Below the pieces are notes generated by a model, which did not search any database, was not told the origin of the DNA, and worked only from the letters and a program-made list of their open reading frames with translations. A DNA stretch of 10,902 nucleotides from an uncultured Sporolactobacillus sp. (GTDB lineage: Bacteria; Bacillota; Bacilli; Bacillales; Sporolactobacillaceae): NCBI GenBank assembly GCA_900543345.1, contig UQRJ01000073.1, positions 1 through 10,902 of the forward strand, given 5' to 3'. Shown piece by piece: positions 1 to 5,657 of this stretch (the stretch's first letter is position 1; the number at the start of each line of letters is the position of its first letter). The translations under genes were made by a program, and so were the position numbers.

Positions 1-48
1 CGAGATGTCTTAGGGTCTCGTGGGCTCGGAGATGTGTATAAGAGACAG
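1..48 (+). other. Nextera i7-side sequencing adapter (artifact)
   Basis: This is not genomic sequence. Positions 1-6 (CGAGAT) match the end of the Illumina P7 oligo, and 7-14 (GTCTTAGG) is an 8-nt index. Positions 15-29 (GTCTCGTGGGCTCGG) are the Nextera read-2 linker, and 30-48 (AGATGTGTATAAGAGACAG) are the 19-bp Tn5 mosaic end. From memory, the index is the reverse complement of CCTAAGAC (Nextera XT N726). Genomic sequence begins at 49. Confidence 0.98.
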
Positions 49-87
49 GATCGAACCGGTGGCTCCGAGAAGGCTAATCTTCTTCAT
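49..87 (-). CDS. dxr: 1-deoxy-D-xylulose 5-phosphate reductoisomerase, first 13 codons only (cut by contig end)
   Basis: Reading leftwards from an ATG at 87 gives MKKISLLGATGSI, which runs into the adapter at 48. GATGSI(G) is the NADPH-binding Rossmann turn at the extreme N-terminus of DXP reductoisomerase. This enzyme catalyses the first committed step of the methylerythritol phosphate isoprenoid pathway. The start lies 19 nt after the cdsA stop, which is a tandem TAATAA. An AGGGAG ribosome-binding site (98-103) sits 10 nt before the ATG. In Bacillus dxr follows cdsA, so position and sequence agree. Only the N-terminal 13 of roughly 380 residues are present, so the identification rests on a short motif plus gene order. 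Confidence 0.85.
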
Positions 88-106
88 TTACTATTCTCTC
101 CCTTTA

Positions 107-901
107 TTAACCAAGCAAACCGAGCAAATAGAGCACGGGTAAAATGAAAATCAAGCTGTCAAACCGATCGAAGAGTCCGCCGTGCCCCGGCAGGATCGTT
201 CCCGAATCTTTCACGCCGTAAAAACGTTTGACCGCCGATTCGGCCAAGTCGCCGAGCTGCCCCAGGATGGAGATAACCGCCACCGAAGCAACAAACGGCA
301 GCCATGAGGAAAAAAGCGATTTCCCACAGAACCATTGGATGATCGCCGCCGTCACAAACGCCGACACAATCGCTCCAAGCGATCCTTCAATGGTTTTATT
401 CGGGCTGATATGAGCGGCAAGTTTATGCCTGCCGAACTGTCTGCCGATAAAGTAGGCACCGCTATCCGTCGCCCACATCGTAATCTGGATGAACAGAATC
501 AGCGCCAGACTCTCGTTGCGAGTTCGGACGAGCAGATAAAACGGAACCGCTATGTACAAAGCTGAAAAAAACAAATAGGCCGCCGACTCGAATGAAAAAC
601 GGTTTCGGGAAAAAACGGTCATGCTGATCAGAAGAAGCGCGAGGACAATCGCCAACCGGACAATAATAAATGAAAAGGTCTCTTCCACCGGAAACGACGC
701 GGCCGCGACGATGATGACAACGGCCAGGCCGCCCGTCACAACAGGGAGAGAAAATCGGTGCAAATTTTTCATGTGTGCCGTCTCAAAATAGGCAACGACG
801 GCGATTGCCGCCGCCAGCAATGCAAATGGATAGGAACCGATCAGGAGCAAGCCAAGGTATACCGCACCGGCAACTACACCGGTAACGATCCGTTGTTTCA
901 C
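107..901 (-). CDS. cdsA: Phosphatidate cytidylyltransferase (CDP-diglyceride synthase)
   Basis: This integral membrane enzyme converts phosphatidic acid and CTP to CDP-diacylglycerol, the branch-point precursor of phosphatidylglycerol and phosphatidylethanolamine. The 264-aa product is very hydrophobic, with about eight predicted membrane segments. It ends with the CDS family signature at residues 222-248: SxxKR, then KD at 231-232, PGHGG at 238-242 and DRFD at 245-248, with the metal/substrate-binding aspartates intact. An earlier conserved stretch, WATDSGAYFIGR followed by SPNKTIEG, is also present. The length is normal for Bacillales. The start codon is GTG (899-901) and overlaps the uppS TGA by 4 nt (GTGA), which suggests translational coupling. 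The stop is a tandem TAATAA. It is co-transcribed with uppS upstream and dxr downstream. Confidence 0.97.
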   Translation of the reverse strand: MKQRIVTGVVAGAVYLGLLLIGSYPFALLAAAIAVVAYFETAHMKNLHRFSLPVVTGGLAVVIIVAAASFPVEETFSFIIVRLAIVLALLLISMTVFSRNRFSFESAAYLFFSALYIAVPFYLLVRTRNESLALILFIQITMWATDSGAYFIGRQFGRHKLAAHISPNKTIEGSLGAIVSAFVTAAIIQWFCGKSLFSSWLPFVASVAVISILGQLGDLAESAVKRFYGVKDSGTILPGHGGLFDRFDSLIFILPVLYLLGLLG

Positions 902-1680
902 TGGTTTTCTCCCCCTTTCTCGATAATTCCTCCGAAGCGTCGTTGTCTTCTGGAAAACTCGCGGACCGCATCCCGCAGATCTTTTTCACTAAAGTCCGGC
1001 CAGAATATATCCGTAAAATATAATTCGGTATAGGCAATCTGCCAGAGCATGAAATTACTGATCCGCAATTCCCCACCCGTGCGGATCAATAGATCCGGAT
1101 CGGGCAGATTGGGATTCAGCATGTGACTGGCCACCAGCGACTCGTCAATCGTAGCCGCGCTGCGCTTGCCCTTCAGTACTTCGTCAACAATCGAGCGGAC
1201 CGCATGAACCAATTCGGCATGTCCGCCGTAATTAAAAGCAAAGGTTAAAACCAGGCCGGTATTGCGCTCCGTCTGTCGGACGGCCTGAGTCACCGCCCGC
1301 ATTGTATGATCGGGGATCTGCTTCATATCGCCCATGATCTTAACCTGAACATTATGTTCGATCAGTTCAACCAGATACGAATTTAAAAACTGTTCCGGAA
1401 TCTTCATCAGGAAATCGACTTCGGATTTCGGCCGCTTCCAATTTTCAGTAGAAAAAGCATAAAGCGTTAAAAACTTAACACCGAGATGCTGCGCTTCATA
1501 CGTGACCCGCTTAATCGTTTTCAGTGCTTCCCGGTGTCCCGCAATTCGCGGTAACCCTCTTCGCTGAGCCCAGCGACCGTTGCCATCCATGATGATGGCA
1601 ACGTGTTTGGGTATTTTTAACGTTCCGGAATCGCGCAAGTCGCGTTTGTTGTTTTTATTGAAGGAAAACTTATCAAACAT
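898..1680 (-). CDS. uppS: Isoprenyl transferase, undecaprenyl diphosphate synthase (cis-prenyltransferase)
   Basis: The enzyme condenses isopentenyl diphosphate units onto farnesyl diphosphate to give C55 undecaprenyl diphosphate, the lipid carrier for peptidoglycan and teichoic acid synthesis. The 260-aa product has the hallmark HVAIIMDGNGRWA motif with catalytic Asp32, then LYAFSTENWKRP, then FNYGG. The C-terminal block RTGGELRISNFMLWQ supplies the pyrophosphate-binding Arg200 and Arg206 and the Mg-binding Glu219. All correspond to E. coli D26, R194, R200 and E213 with a constant offset of six. The ATG start follows GGAGG (1688-1692) by 7 nt. A 74-nt gap separates it from frr; the gap contains a small CGGC/GCCG hairpin without a T-run and no convincing promoter. 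The 3' end overlaps cdsA by 4 nt. Cytosolic, peripheral to the membrane. Confidence 0.98.
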   Translation of the reverse strand: MFDKFSFNKNNKRDLRDSGTLKIPKHVAIIMDGNGRWAQRRGLPRIAGHREALKTIKRVTYEAQHLGVKFLTLYAFSTENWKRPKSEVDFLMKIPEQFLNSYLVELIEHNVQVKIMGDMKQIPDHTMRAVTQAVRQTERNTGLVLTFAFNYGGHAELVHAVRSIVDEVLKGKRSAATIDESLVASHMLNPNLPDPDLLIRTGGELRISNFMLWQIAYTELYFTDIFWPDFSEKDLRDAVREFSRRQRRFGGIIEKGGENQ

Positions 1681-1754
1681 CCTTTATCCTCCATACGCGG
1701 ACGTTAAGTCGGCAACCGCCGCAAGGATGGTCCGACAACCCGTCATTGCGCGTT

Positions 1755-2315
1755 TTAGATGTCCATGATCTCTTTTTCTTTATCCGTAGAGACCTTGTCG
1801 ATTTTTTCAATCGTTTTGTTTGTCAGTTTTTGCACGTCTTCTTCAAAATCACGCACGTCATCTTTTGTCAGTTCGTTCGCTTTTTCCATTTTTTTAATCT
1901 GCTCGTTTGCTTCGCGGCGAATATTGCGAATGGCGATTTTCGCCTCTTCGGCAGTTTTGTGTACTAATTTTACAAGTTGATTACGTCTTTCTTCCGTCAG
2001 CGGCGGAATGGCAATGCGGATCACTTTCCCATCATTCGTCGGCGTAATCCCAAGATCCGACTTCAGAATACCACGCTCAATCTCGGCAAGCGAAGAAGGA
2101 TCATAGGGCTGAATCACCAGCAGGCGCGGTTCCGGGGCCGTAATCGACGCTAACTGTTTAACCGGTGTTTCCGCCCCGTAATACTCAGCTGTTACTTTAT
2201 TTAGAATCGATGGATTGGCACGTCCCGCCCGAATGGTTACCAATTCACGCCGAAAAGCCGCGACAGACTTTTCCATTCGCTGACTCGCCGCCTTCAGTAC
2301 ATCTTCCTGAGCCAT
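1755..2315 (-). CDS. frr: Ribosome recycling factor
   Basis: RRF works with EF-G to split the post-termination ribosome so that its subunits and tRNA can be reused. The 186-aa product has the family's usual length (about 185) and its standard architecture. There is a long helical N-terminus with RAGRANP at residues 30-36, a central beta domain (YYGAETPVKQLASI through NDGKVIRIAIPPLTEERR), and a return to a charged three-helix bundle ending in EKEIMDI. The ATG at 2315 lies only 2 nt after the pyrH TAA. Its GGGGAG ribosome-binding site is inside the last codons of pyrH, so frr translation is probably coupled to pyrH. The pyrH-frr pair is conserved across most bacteria. Confidence 0.99.
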   Translation of the reverse strand: MAQEDVLKAASQRMEKSVAAFRRELVTIRAGRANPSILNKVTAEYYGAETPVKQLASITAPEPRLLVIQPYDPSSLAEIERGILKSDLGITPTNDGKVIRIAIPPLTEERRNQLVKLVHKTAEEAKIAIRNIRREANEQIKKMEKANELTKDDVRDFEEDVQKLTNKTIEKIDKVSTDKEKEIMDI

Positions 2316-2317
2316 CG

Positions 2318-3043
2318 TTATCTCCCCTTTATCACTGTTCCGATGTCTTCACCGAGTACCGCCCGCTTGATATTTCCTTTTTTCGTCAACGAAAAAACAA
2401 CCAACGGAATGTCATTGTCCATGCTGAGCGAGGAAGCAGTCGAATCCATGACTTGAAGTCCCTCGTTCAACACACGCAAGTAGGTAATTTCCTTATATTT
2501 CTTCGCGTGCTTATCAAGCTTTGGATCCGCCGAATAGACACCGTCGACATTATTTTTTGCCATCAGGATCACATCCGCTTCGATTTCGGCCGCCCGCAGA
2601 GCAGCCGTCGTATCGGTTGAAAAATAGGGATTCCCCGTTCCCGCAGCAAAAATCACAACCCTGCCTTTCTCAAGATGGCGAATCGCCCGCCGGCGGATAT
2701 ACGGTTCGGCCACCTGTCGCATGTCGATCGACGTTTGCACCCGCGTTTCGACACCGAGGCCTTCCAAACTGTCCTGCAGTGCCAGTGCGTTCAGAACTGT
2801 TGCCAGCATACCCATGTAATCGGCCTGAGCGCGATCCATACCCATCTCGCTTCCGGTCTTCCCGCGCCAGATATTTCCGGCACCGACGACAACCGCGACC
2901 TGGACTTGCAGATCGACGACTTCTTTAATTTGCTCCGCGATTGAGCGGATGACGCTCGGATCGATTCCGAAGCCGCCTGTTCCGGCGAGTGCTTCGCCGC
3001 TCAGTTTCAGAATCACTCGCTTATATTTCGCCTTCTGCGGCAT
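2318..3043 (-). CDS. pyrH: UMP kinase (uridylate kinase)
   Basis: PyrH phosphorylates UMP to UDP with ATP, an essential step of pyrimidine nucleotide synthesis. It is the bacterial hexameric enzyme of the amino-acid kinase fold. With the start chosen here the product is 241 aa, as in Bacillus (about 240). Motifs in order: RVILKLSGEALAG (9-21), GAGNIWRG (54-61), the MDRAQADYMGMLAT block (69-82) and FAAGTGNPYFSTDTT (132-146), followed by the KNNVDGVYSADP loop. The ATG at 3043 is preceded by a very strong GGGGGAGGAA ribosome-binding site (3051-3060). The same frame stays open to a GTG at 3088, but that codon has no such site and lies inside a terminator-like hairpin, so I reject it. A candidate own promoter lies about 55 nt upstream. 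Confidence 0.98.
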   Translation of the reverse strand: MPQKAKYKRVILKLSGEALAGTGGFGIDPSVIRSIAEQIKEVVDLQVQVAVVVGAGNIWRGKTGSEMGMDRAQADYMGMLATVLNALALQDSLEGLGVETRVQTSIDMRQVAEPYIRRRAIRHLEKGRVVIFAAGTGNPYFSTDTTAALRAAEIEADVILMAKNNVDGVYSADPKLDKHAKKYKEITYLRVLNEGLQVMDSTASSLSMDNDIPLVVFSLTKKGNIKRAVLGEDIGTVIKGR

Positions 3044-3074
3044 ATTCTTGTTCCTCCCCCAGTCCCCGTATTTT

Positions 3075-3105
3075 AAAAAATGGGACACGTGAAGCGTGCC
3101 CCATT
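3075..3105 (-). terminator. Terminator-like hairpin upstream of pyrH
   Basis: On the minus-strand RNA, AATGGGGCACG (3105-3095) pairs with CGUGUCCCAUU (3089-3079) over 11 bp with one G-U pair and a 5-nt loop (CUUCA). A run of six U residues follows, the first two within the stem. The single non-Watson-Crick position is G-U on the minus RNA but would be A-C on the plus RNA, so the structure fits minus-strand transcription. It lies 32 nt before the pyrH ATG, so transcripts arriving from tsf could be stopped here. Confidence 0.6.
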
Positions 3106-3131
3106 ATAATCATCCGCTATCTCACCGACAG
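3103..3131 (-). promoter_or_regulatory. Candidate sigma-A promoter for pyrH
   Basis: Reading leftwards, CTGTCG (3131-3126; 3 of 6 matches to TTGACA) is followed after exactly 17 nt by a perfect TATAAT (3108-3103). Transcription would begin at about A3097 or G3095, some 50 nt before the pyrH start codon and inside the 5' arm of the downstream hairpin. The perfect -10 and ideal spacing support it. The poor -35, and the fact that ATTATAAT is a palindrome, weaken it. Confidence 0.4.
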
Positions 3132-3133
3132 GG

Positions 3134-3165
3134 AAAAACGGCCGGGCAATCAGCCGCCCGCCCCG
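3134..3165 (-). terminator. Probable intrinsic terminator after tsf
   Basis: About 23 nt after the tsf stop, the minus-strand RNA can form a GC-rich hairpin. CGGGC (3160-3156) pairs with GCCCG (3147-3143) around an 8-nt loop. CGG/CCG (3165-3163 with 3141-3139) can extend it across a small internal loop. UUUUU (3138-3134) follows directly. The stem is short and imperfect, so this could also be a weak attenuator. Its position between tsf and the candidate pyrH promoter is what a terminator would need. Confidence 0.45.
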
Positions 3166-3187
3166 CCCCAAAATTTTCAGACGCAGA

Positions 3188-4072
3188 TCACTGTTTTATC
3201 TGAGCTTTGACTTCGTCGGCAAAATTCTCTGCTTTTTTTTCGATACCTTCGCCGACTTCATAACGGACAAACGTAACAGCTTCCGCATTTTTTTGTTTTA
3301 GATAATCGGCAACCGTTATGTCGCCGTCTTTGACAAACGGTTGATCAACCAGACAAACTTCTTTAAAAAACTTCTTCAGCCGGCCGACAACCATCTTTTC
3401 GACGATATTCGCCGGTTTTCCTTCGCCGAGCGCTTCTTTCTGCAACACTTCTTTTTCATGAGCGACAACGTCGGCGGGCACTTCCGATTCCGATACAAAG
3501 CGCGGTTTAATCGCGGCGACATGCATGGCGATATCCTTTGCTGTTTCGACATCGCCGCCCCTGATAACGACCAGCGATGCAATTCGTCCGCCCATATGGA
3601 TATAGGCACCGAATGTCTCATCGTCTTTCTTAGTTAATATGGAAAAACGTCGAAGCGAAATCTTTTCGCCGATCTTCGCAATCTTTGTCGTAATATGTTC
3701 GGAAATTGTCTCGCCCGTTTTCGCCAATTTCTGAGCGAGAGCTTCTTCGACAGTTGCCGGTTCTTTTTCCAGTAAATGTTTGGCAAGATCGGCAACCAAC
3801 TGCCGGAATTCGGCATTGGCGGCAACAAAATCCGTTTCCGAGTTCACTTCAAGCGCCACCGCTTTATTTCCCTCGATTTGAATACCGGTCAAGCCTTCCG
3901 CGGCAATGCGCGAAGCTTTTTTCGCCGCTTTGGCAATGCCTTTTTCGCGAAGAACATCCACTGCTTTATCCATGTCTCCGTTGGTTTCCGTGAGCGCCCG
4001 TTTGCAGTCCATAATACCTGCTCCGGTCCGATCGCGAAGTTGCTTCACAAGTTTTGCACTGATTGCTGCCAA
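3188..4072 (-). CDS. tsf: Translation elongation factor Ts
   Basis: EF-Ts is the guanine-nucleotide exchange factor that reloads EF-Tu with GTP. The 294-aa product has the N-terminal UBA-like domain (VKQLRDRTGAGIMDCKRAL, about 9-27, then GDMDKAVDVLREKGIAKAAKK). It also has the TDFV motif (80-83), which enters the EF-Tu nucleotide-site region, within EVNSETDFVAANAEF. A full C-terminal core follows, with LVDQPFVKD near the end. The start codon is TTG (4070-4072), accepted because the homology begins there and a strong GAGGAGG site (4080-4086) lies 7 nt upstream. No in-frame ATG gives a better fit. The gene is paired with rpsB as in most bacteria and separated from it by 85 nt that contain a hairpin. 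Confidence 0.98.
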   Translation of the reverse strand: MAAISAKLVKQLRDRTGAGIMDCKRALTETNGDMDKAVDVLREKGIAKAAKKASRIAAEGLTGIQIEGNKAVALEVNSETDFVAANAEFRQLVADLAKHLLEKEPATVEEALAQKLAKTGETISEHITTKIAKIGEKISLRRFSILTKKDDETFGAYIHMGGRIASLVVIRGGDVETAKDIAMHVAAIKPRFVSESEVPADVVAHEKEVLQKEALGEGKPANIVEKMVVGRLKKFFKEVCLVDQPFVKDGDITVADYLKQKNAEAVTFVRYEVGEGIEKKAENFADEVKAQIKQ

Positions 4073-4101
4073 GGGGTATCCTCCTCACAGATTTTTTCGT
4101 G

Positions 4102-4137
4102 AAAAGAGTGATAAAGAGTTTTTCCCCTTATCACCCT
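4102..4137 (-). terminator. Hairpin with short U-run between rpsB and tsf (attenuator or partial terminator)
   Basis: In the minus-strand RNA, AGGGUGAUAAGGGG (4137-4124) pairs with CUCUUUAUCACUCU (4118-4105) over 14 consecutive pairs, three of them G-U, around a loop of five A. It is followed by UUUU (the last stem base plus three) and then C. All three imperfect positions would be A-C mismatches on the opposite strand, so the structure is specific to the rpsB-tsf transcript. The U-run is short, which suggests partial termination, 3'-end protection or a processing site rather than a full stop. Confidence 0.55.
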
Positions 4138-4157
4138 GCTGCAATTTACCCGGTTGT

Positions 4158-4943
4158 TTATTCAGCTTTTACCGGCTCTTCGCCGGCGGCCTGCGGCTGG
4201 CTGGAAGCGGATTCTCCCTCTTTCGGTTGCACCGCCGCATCGTTCTGCTGTGCATTTTCTTCACCCTGACGCGCTTCCAACACCGCATCGGCCATCTTGC
4301 CGGTCAACAGCTTTACGGCACGAATAGCATCGTCGTTGCCGGGAATGACAACGTCGATTTCGTCCGGATCGCAGTTGGTATCGACAATGGCGATAATCGG
4401 GATCTTCAGTTTGCGGGCCTCGGAAATAGCAATCCGTTCCTTGCGTGGATCAATGACAAACAACGCCTGCGGGAGACTGTCCATCTCCTTAATGCCGCCG
4501 AGAAACTTCTCCAGCCGTGCCCATTCCTTCTTAATACCGACGACTTCTTTCTTTGGAAGAACGTCGAATGTACCGTCTTCCGACATCTTTTCAATATCTT
4601 TCAGTCGTTTGATCCGTTTACGAATCGTTTCAAAATTGGTCAGTGTTCCGCCAAGCCAGCGCTGATTGACATAATACTGACCGCAGCGCTCGGCTTCCGC
4701 TTTCACTGAATCCTGTGCCTGTTTCTTCGTCCCAACAAACAGGAGCTTACCGCCATCCGCCGCAATCTTACGAACAAACTTATAAGCTTCTTCGACCTTC
4801 TTCACCGTTTTCTGCAGATCGATGATATAGATACCGTTTCGTTCTGTAAAGATATACGGTTTCATTTTGGGGTTCCAACGACGTGTCTGATGACCGAAAT
4901 GAACACCGGACTCCAACAATTGCTTCATTGTAATGACTGACAT
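4158..4943 (-). CDS. rpsB: 30S ribosomal protein S2
   Basis: S2 binds late to the 30S subunit between head and body and is needed for S1 binding in many bacteria. The 261-aa product opens with MSVITMKQLLESGVHFGHQTRRWNPKM, the standard S2 start, and contains GTKKQAQ, NQRWLGGTLTNFETI, ALFVIDPRKERIAISEARKL and PIIAIVDTNCDPDEIDVVIPGNDDAIRA. The last 35 or so residues (from about 227) are a glutamate-, glutamine- and alanine-rich tail of low complexity, probably disordered, so the protein is somewhat longer than the 246 residues of B. subtilis S2. The ATG at 4943 follows AGGAGG (4951-4956) by 7 nt. It has its own promoter and a structured leader, and is followed by tsf. Confidence 0.99.
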   Translation of the reverse strand: MSVITMKQLLESGVHFGHQTRRWNPKMKPYIFTERNGIYIIDLQKTVKKVEEAYKFVRKIAADGGKLLFVGTKKQAQDSVKAEAERCGQYYVNQRWLGGTLTNFETIRKRIKRLKDIEKMSEDGTFDVLPKKEVVGIKKEWARLEKFLGGIKEMDSLPQALFVIDPRKERIAISEARKLKIPIIAIVDTNCDPDEIDVVIPGNDDAIRAVKLLTGKMADAVLEARQGEENAQQNDAAVQPKEGESASSQPQAAGEEPVKAE

Positions 4944-5050
4944 CTTAATTCCTCCTATTGGGTTTTCATACCTCCGTCGTTTTCATTTCCGCCGGCTACC
5001 GAATGCTCGGCACCCGCCGGCGGATCAACCGACGTGTGTGATGGACACCA
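4944..5050 (-). promoter_or_regulatory. Structured 5' leader of rpsB, possible S2 autoregulatory element
   Basis: Between the predicted transcription start (about 5050) and the rpsB ATG, the minus-strand RNA can fold into a nested stem. The outer helix is CGUCG (5034-5030) with CGACG (4979-4975). The middle helix is CCGCCGGC (5023-5016) with GCCGGCGG (4996-4989), a perfect 8 bp. The inner helix is GCCGA (5011-5007) with UCGGU (5002-4998), including one G-U, around a 4-nt loop. The outer and middle helices are separated by an asymmetric internal loop. No U-run follows, so it is not an intrinsic terminator. S2 represses its own leader in E. coli, but I cannot match this fold to a named RNA family, so the role is inferred. 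Confidence 0.5.
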
Positions 5051-5056
5051 AACGTT

Positions 5057-5085
5057 AATATACCATAAACAACCTGCAGTGACAA
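5057..5085 (-). promoter_or_regulatory. Sigma-A promoter of rpsB with extended -10
   Basis: Reading leftwards, TTGTCA (5085-5080; 5 of 6) and TATATT (5062-5057; 5 of 6) are separated by exactly 17 nt. TGG immediately before the -10 gives the extended TGn element. Transcription should begin near 5050. The -35 starts 2 nt after the swrB stop codon, and no terminator intervenes, so rpsB can also receive read-through from the motility operon. Confidence 0.8.
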
Positions 5086-5087
5086 GA

Positions 5088-5621
5088 TTAAGATCGGTTC
5101 GCGCCCTTAAATTTCAGCAGAAGCTCGATCTCGTTTTTTCCTTTGTTCAATTTTTTCGCAATTTCAGTGACAGTATACCCCTGTTGCTTCAGTTTCATCG
5201 CTTTTACCGTATCTGACTCTTCCAGTCGGTCCTTAATGCCGCCAATCGGCGGTGCCCAATTCGTCTGTGCCGCTTGCTCGGCGGCATGGGGGCTTGTTTT
5301 CTTTTCCCAACCGGACGGATGAGAAACCGCCTGGTTCAGCATATGATTAAACGATCGATCGGTACGTCCTCGATGTGCCGCTTCTTTCGCATCGTTGCTC
5401 ATTTTACCCGACTTATCCCCGATTATAGTCCGCACTTGTTCGATGAGGCGGTCATTTTCCTTTTGAAAGGCATCAAGGGAGGATGCCAGCACCTGCTCGA
5501 TTTTTTCTTTCAACTCATCGTTCTGATTGCGAATCAACTTGACACGCTGATACAGATAGACGATAAGATAAAACGCGAAAACAATCAGCAAAAAATTGAA
5601 TACAAGAAAGATTGCAGTCAT
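5088..5621 (-). CDS. swrB: SwrB/YlxL-like membrane-anchored motility protein (DUF6115-type)
   Basis: The 177-aa product has one hydrophobic N-terminal helix (about residues 2-24) with almost no preceding residues, so it is probably a membrane anchor with the rest in the cytosol. A charged heptad-like segment follows (about 28-68), probably a coiled coil. Next comes a polar, proline-containing linker, then a compact C-terminal segment (about 137-172) that reads like a helix-turn-helix (VKAMKLKQQGYTVTEIAKKL). This layout, the length (167 aa in B. subtilis) and the position between sigD and rpsB match SwrB, which promotes assembly or activation of the flagellar export apparatus and raises SigD activity in swarming cells. 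The sequence itself is weakly conserved in this family, so the name rests largely on architecture and gene order. The ATG at 5621 follows a GAGGGCGG site. Confidence 0.85.
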   Translation of the reverse strand: MTAIFLVFNFLLIVFAFYLIVYLYQRVKLIRNQNDELKEKIEQVLASSLDAFQKENDRLIEQVRTIIGDKSGKMSNDAKEAAHRGRTDRSFNHMLNQAVSHPSGWEKKTSPHAAEQAAQTNWAPPIGGIKDRLEESDTVKAMKLKQQGYTVTEIAKKLNKGKNEIELLLKFKGANRS

Positions 5622-5657
5622 CTTGTCACCGCCCTCGTTTAAATTCGGCGAAGGATG

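Noticed and set aside
30..48. The inverted 19-bp ends (30-48 and 10855-10873) as terminal repeats of a transposon or phage
   Set aside because: They are the Tn5 mosaic ends used in Nextera library preparation and are flanked outward by Illumina linker, index and P5/P7 sequence.
1681..1754. Possible terminator or promoter in the frr-uppS gap
   Set aside because: Only a 4-bp CGGC/GCCG hairpin and a GTCGG/CCGAC pairing are present, with no U-run and no -10-like hexamer at usable spacing.
3044..3088. Fifteen-codon N-terminal extension of pyrH from a GTG at 3088
   Set aside because: The extension is not seen in UMP kinases and would be encoded by the hairpin and ribosome-binding-site region. The ATG at 3043 has a GGGGGAGGAA site and gives the family length.
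3906..4709. 267-codon open frame on the plus strand across tsf and rpsB
   Set aside because: It is antisense to two highly conserved genes, has no recognisable domain or convincing ribosome-binding site, and its composition mirrors the complementary coding frame.
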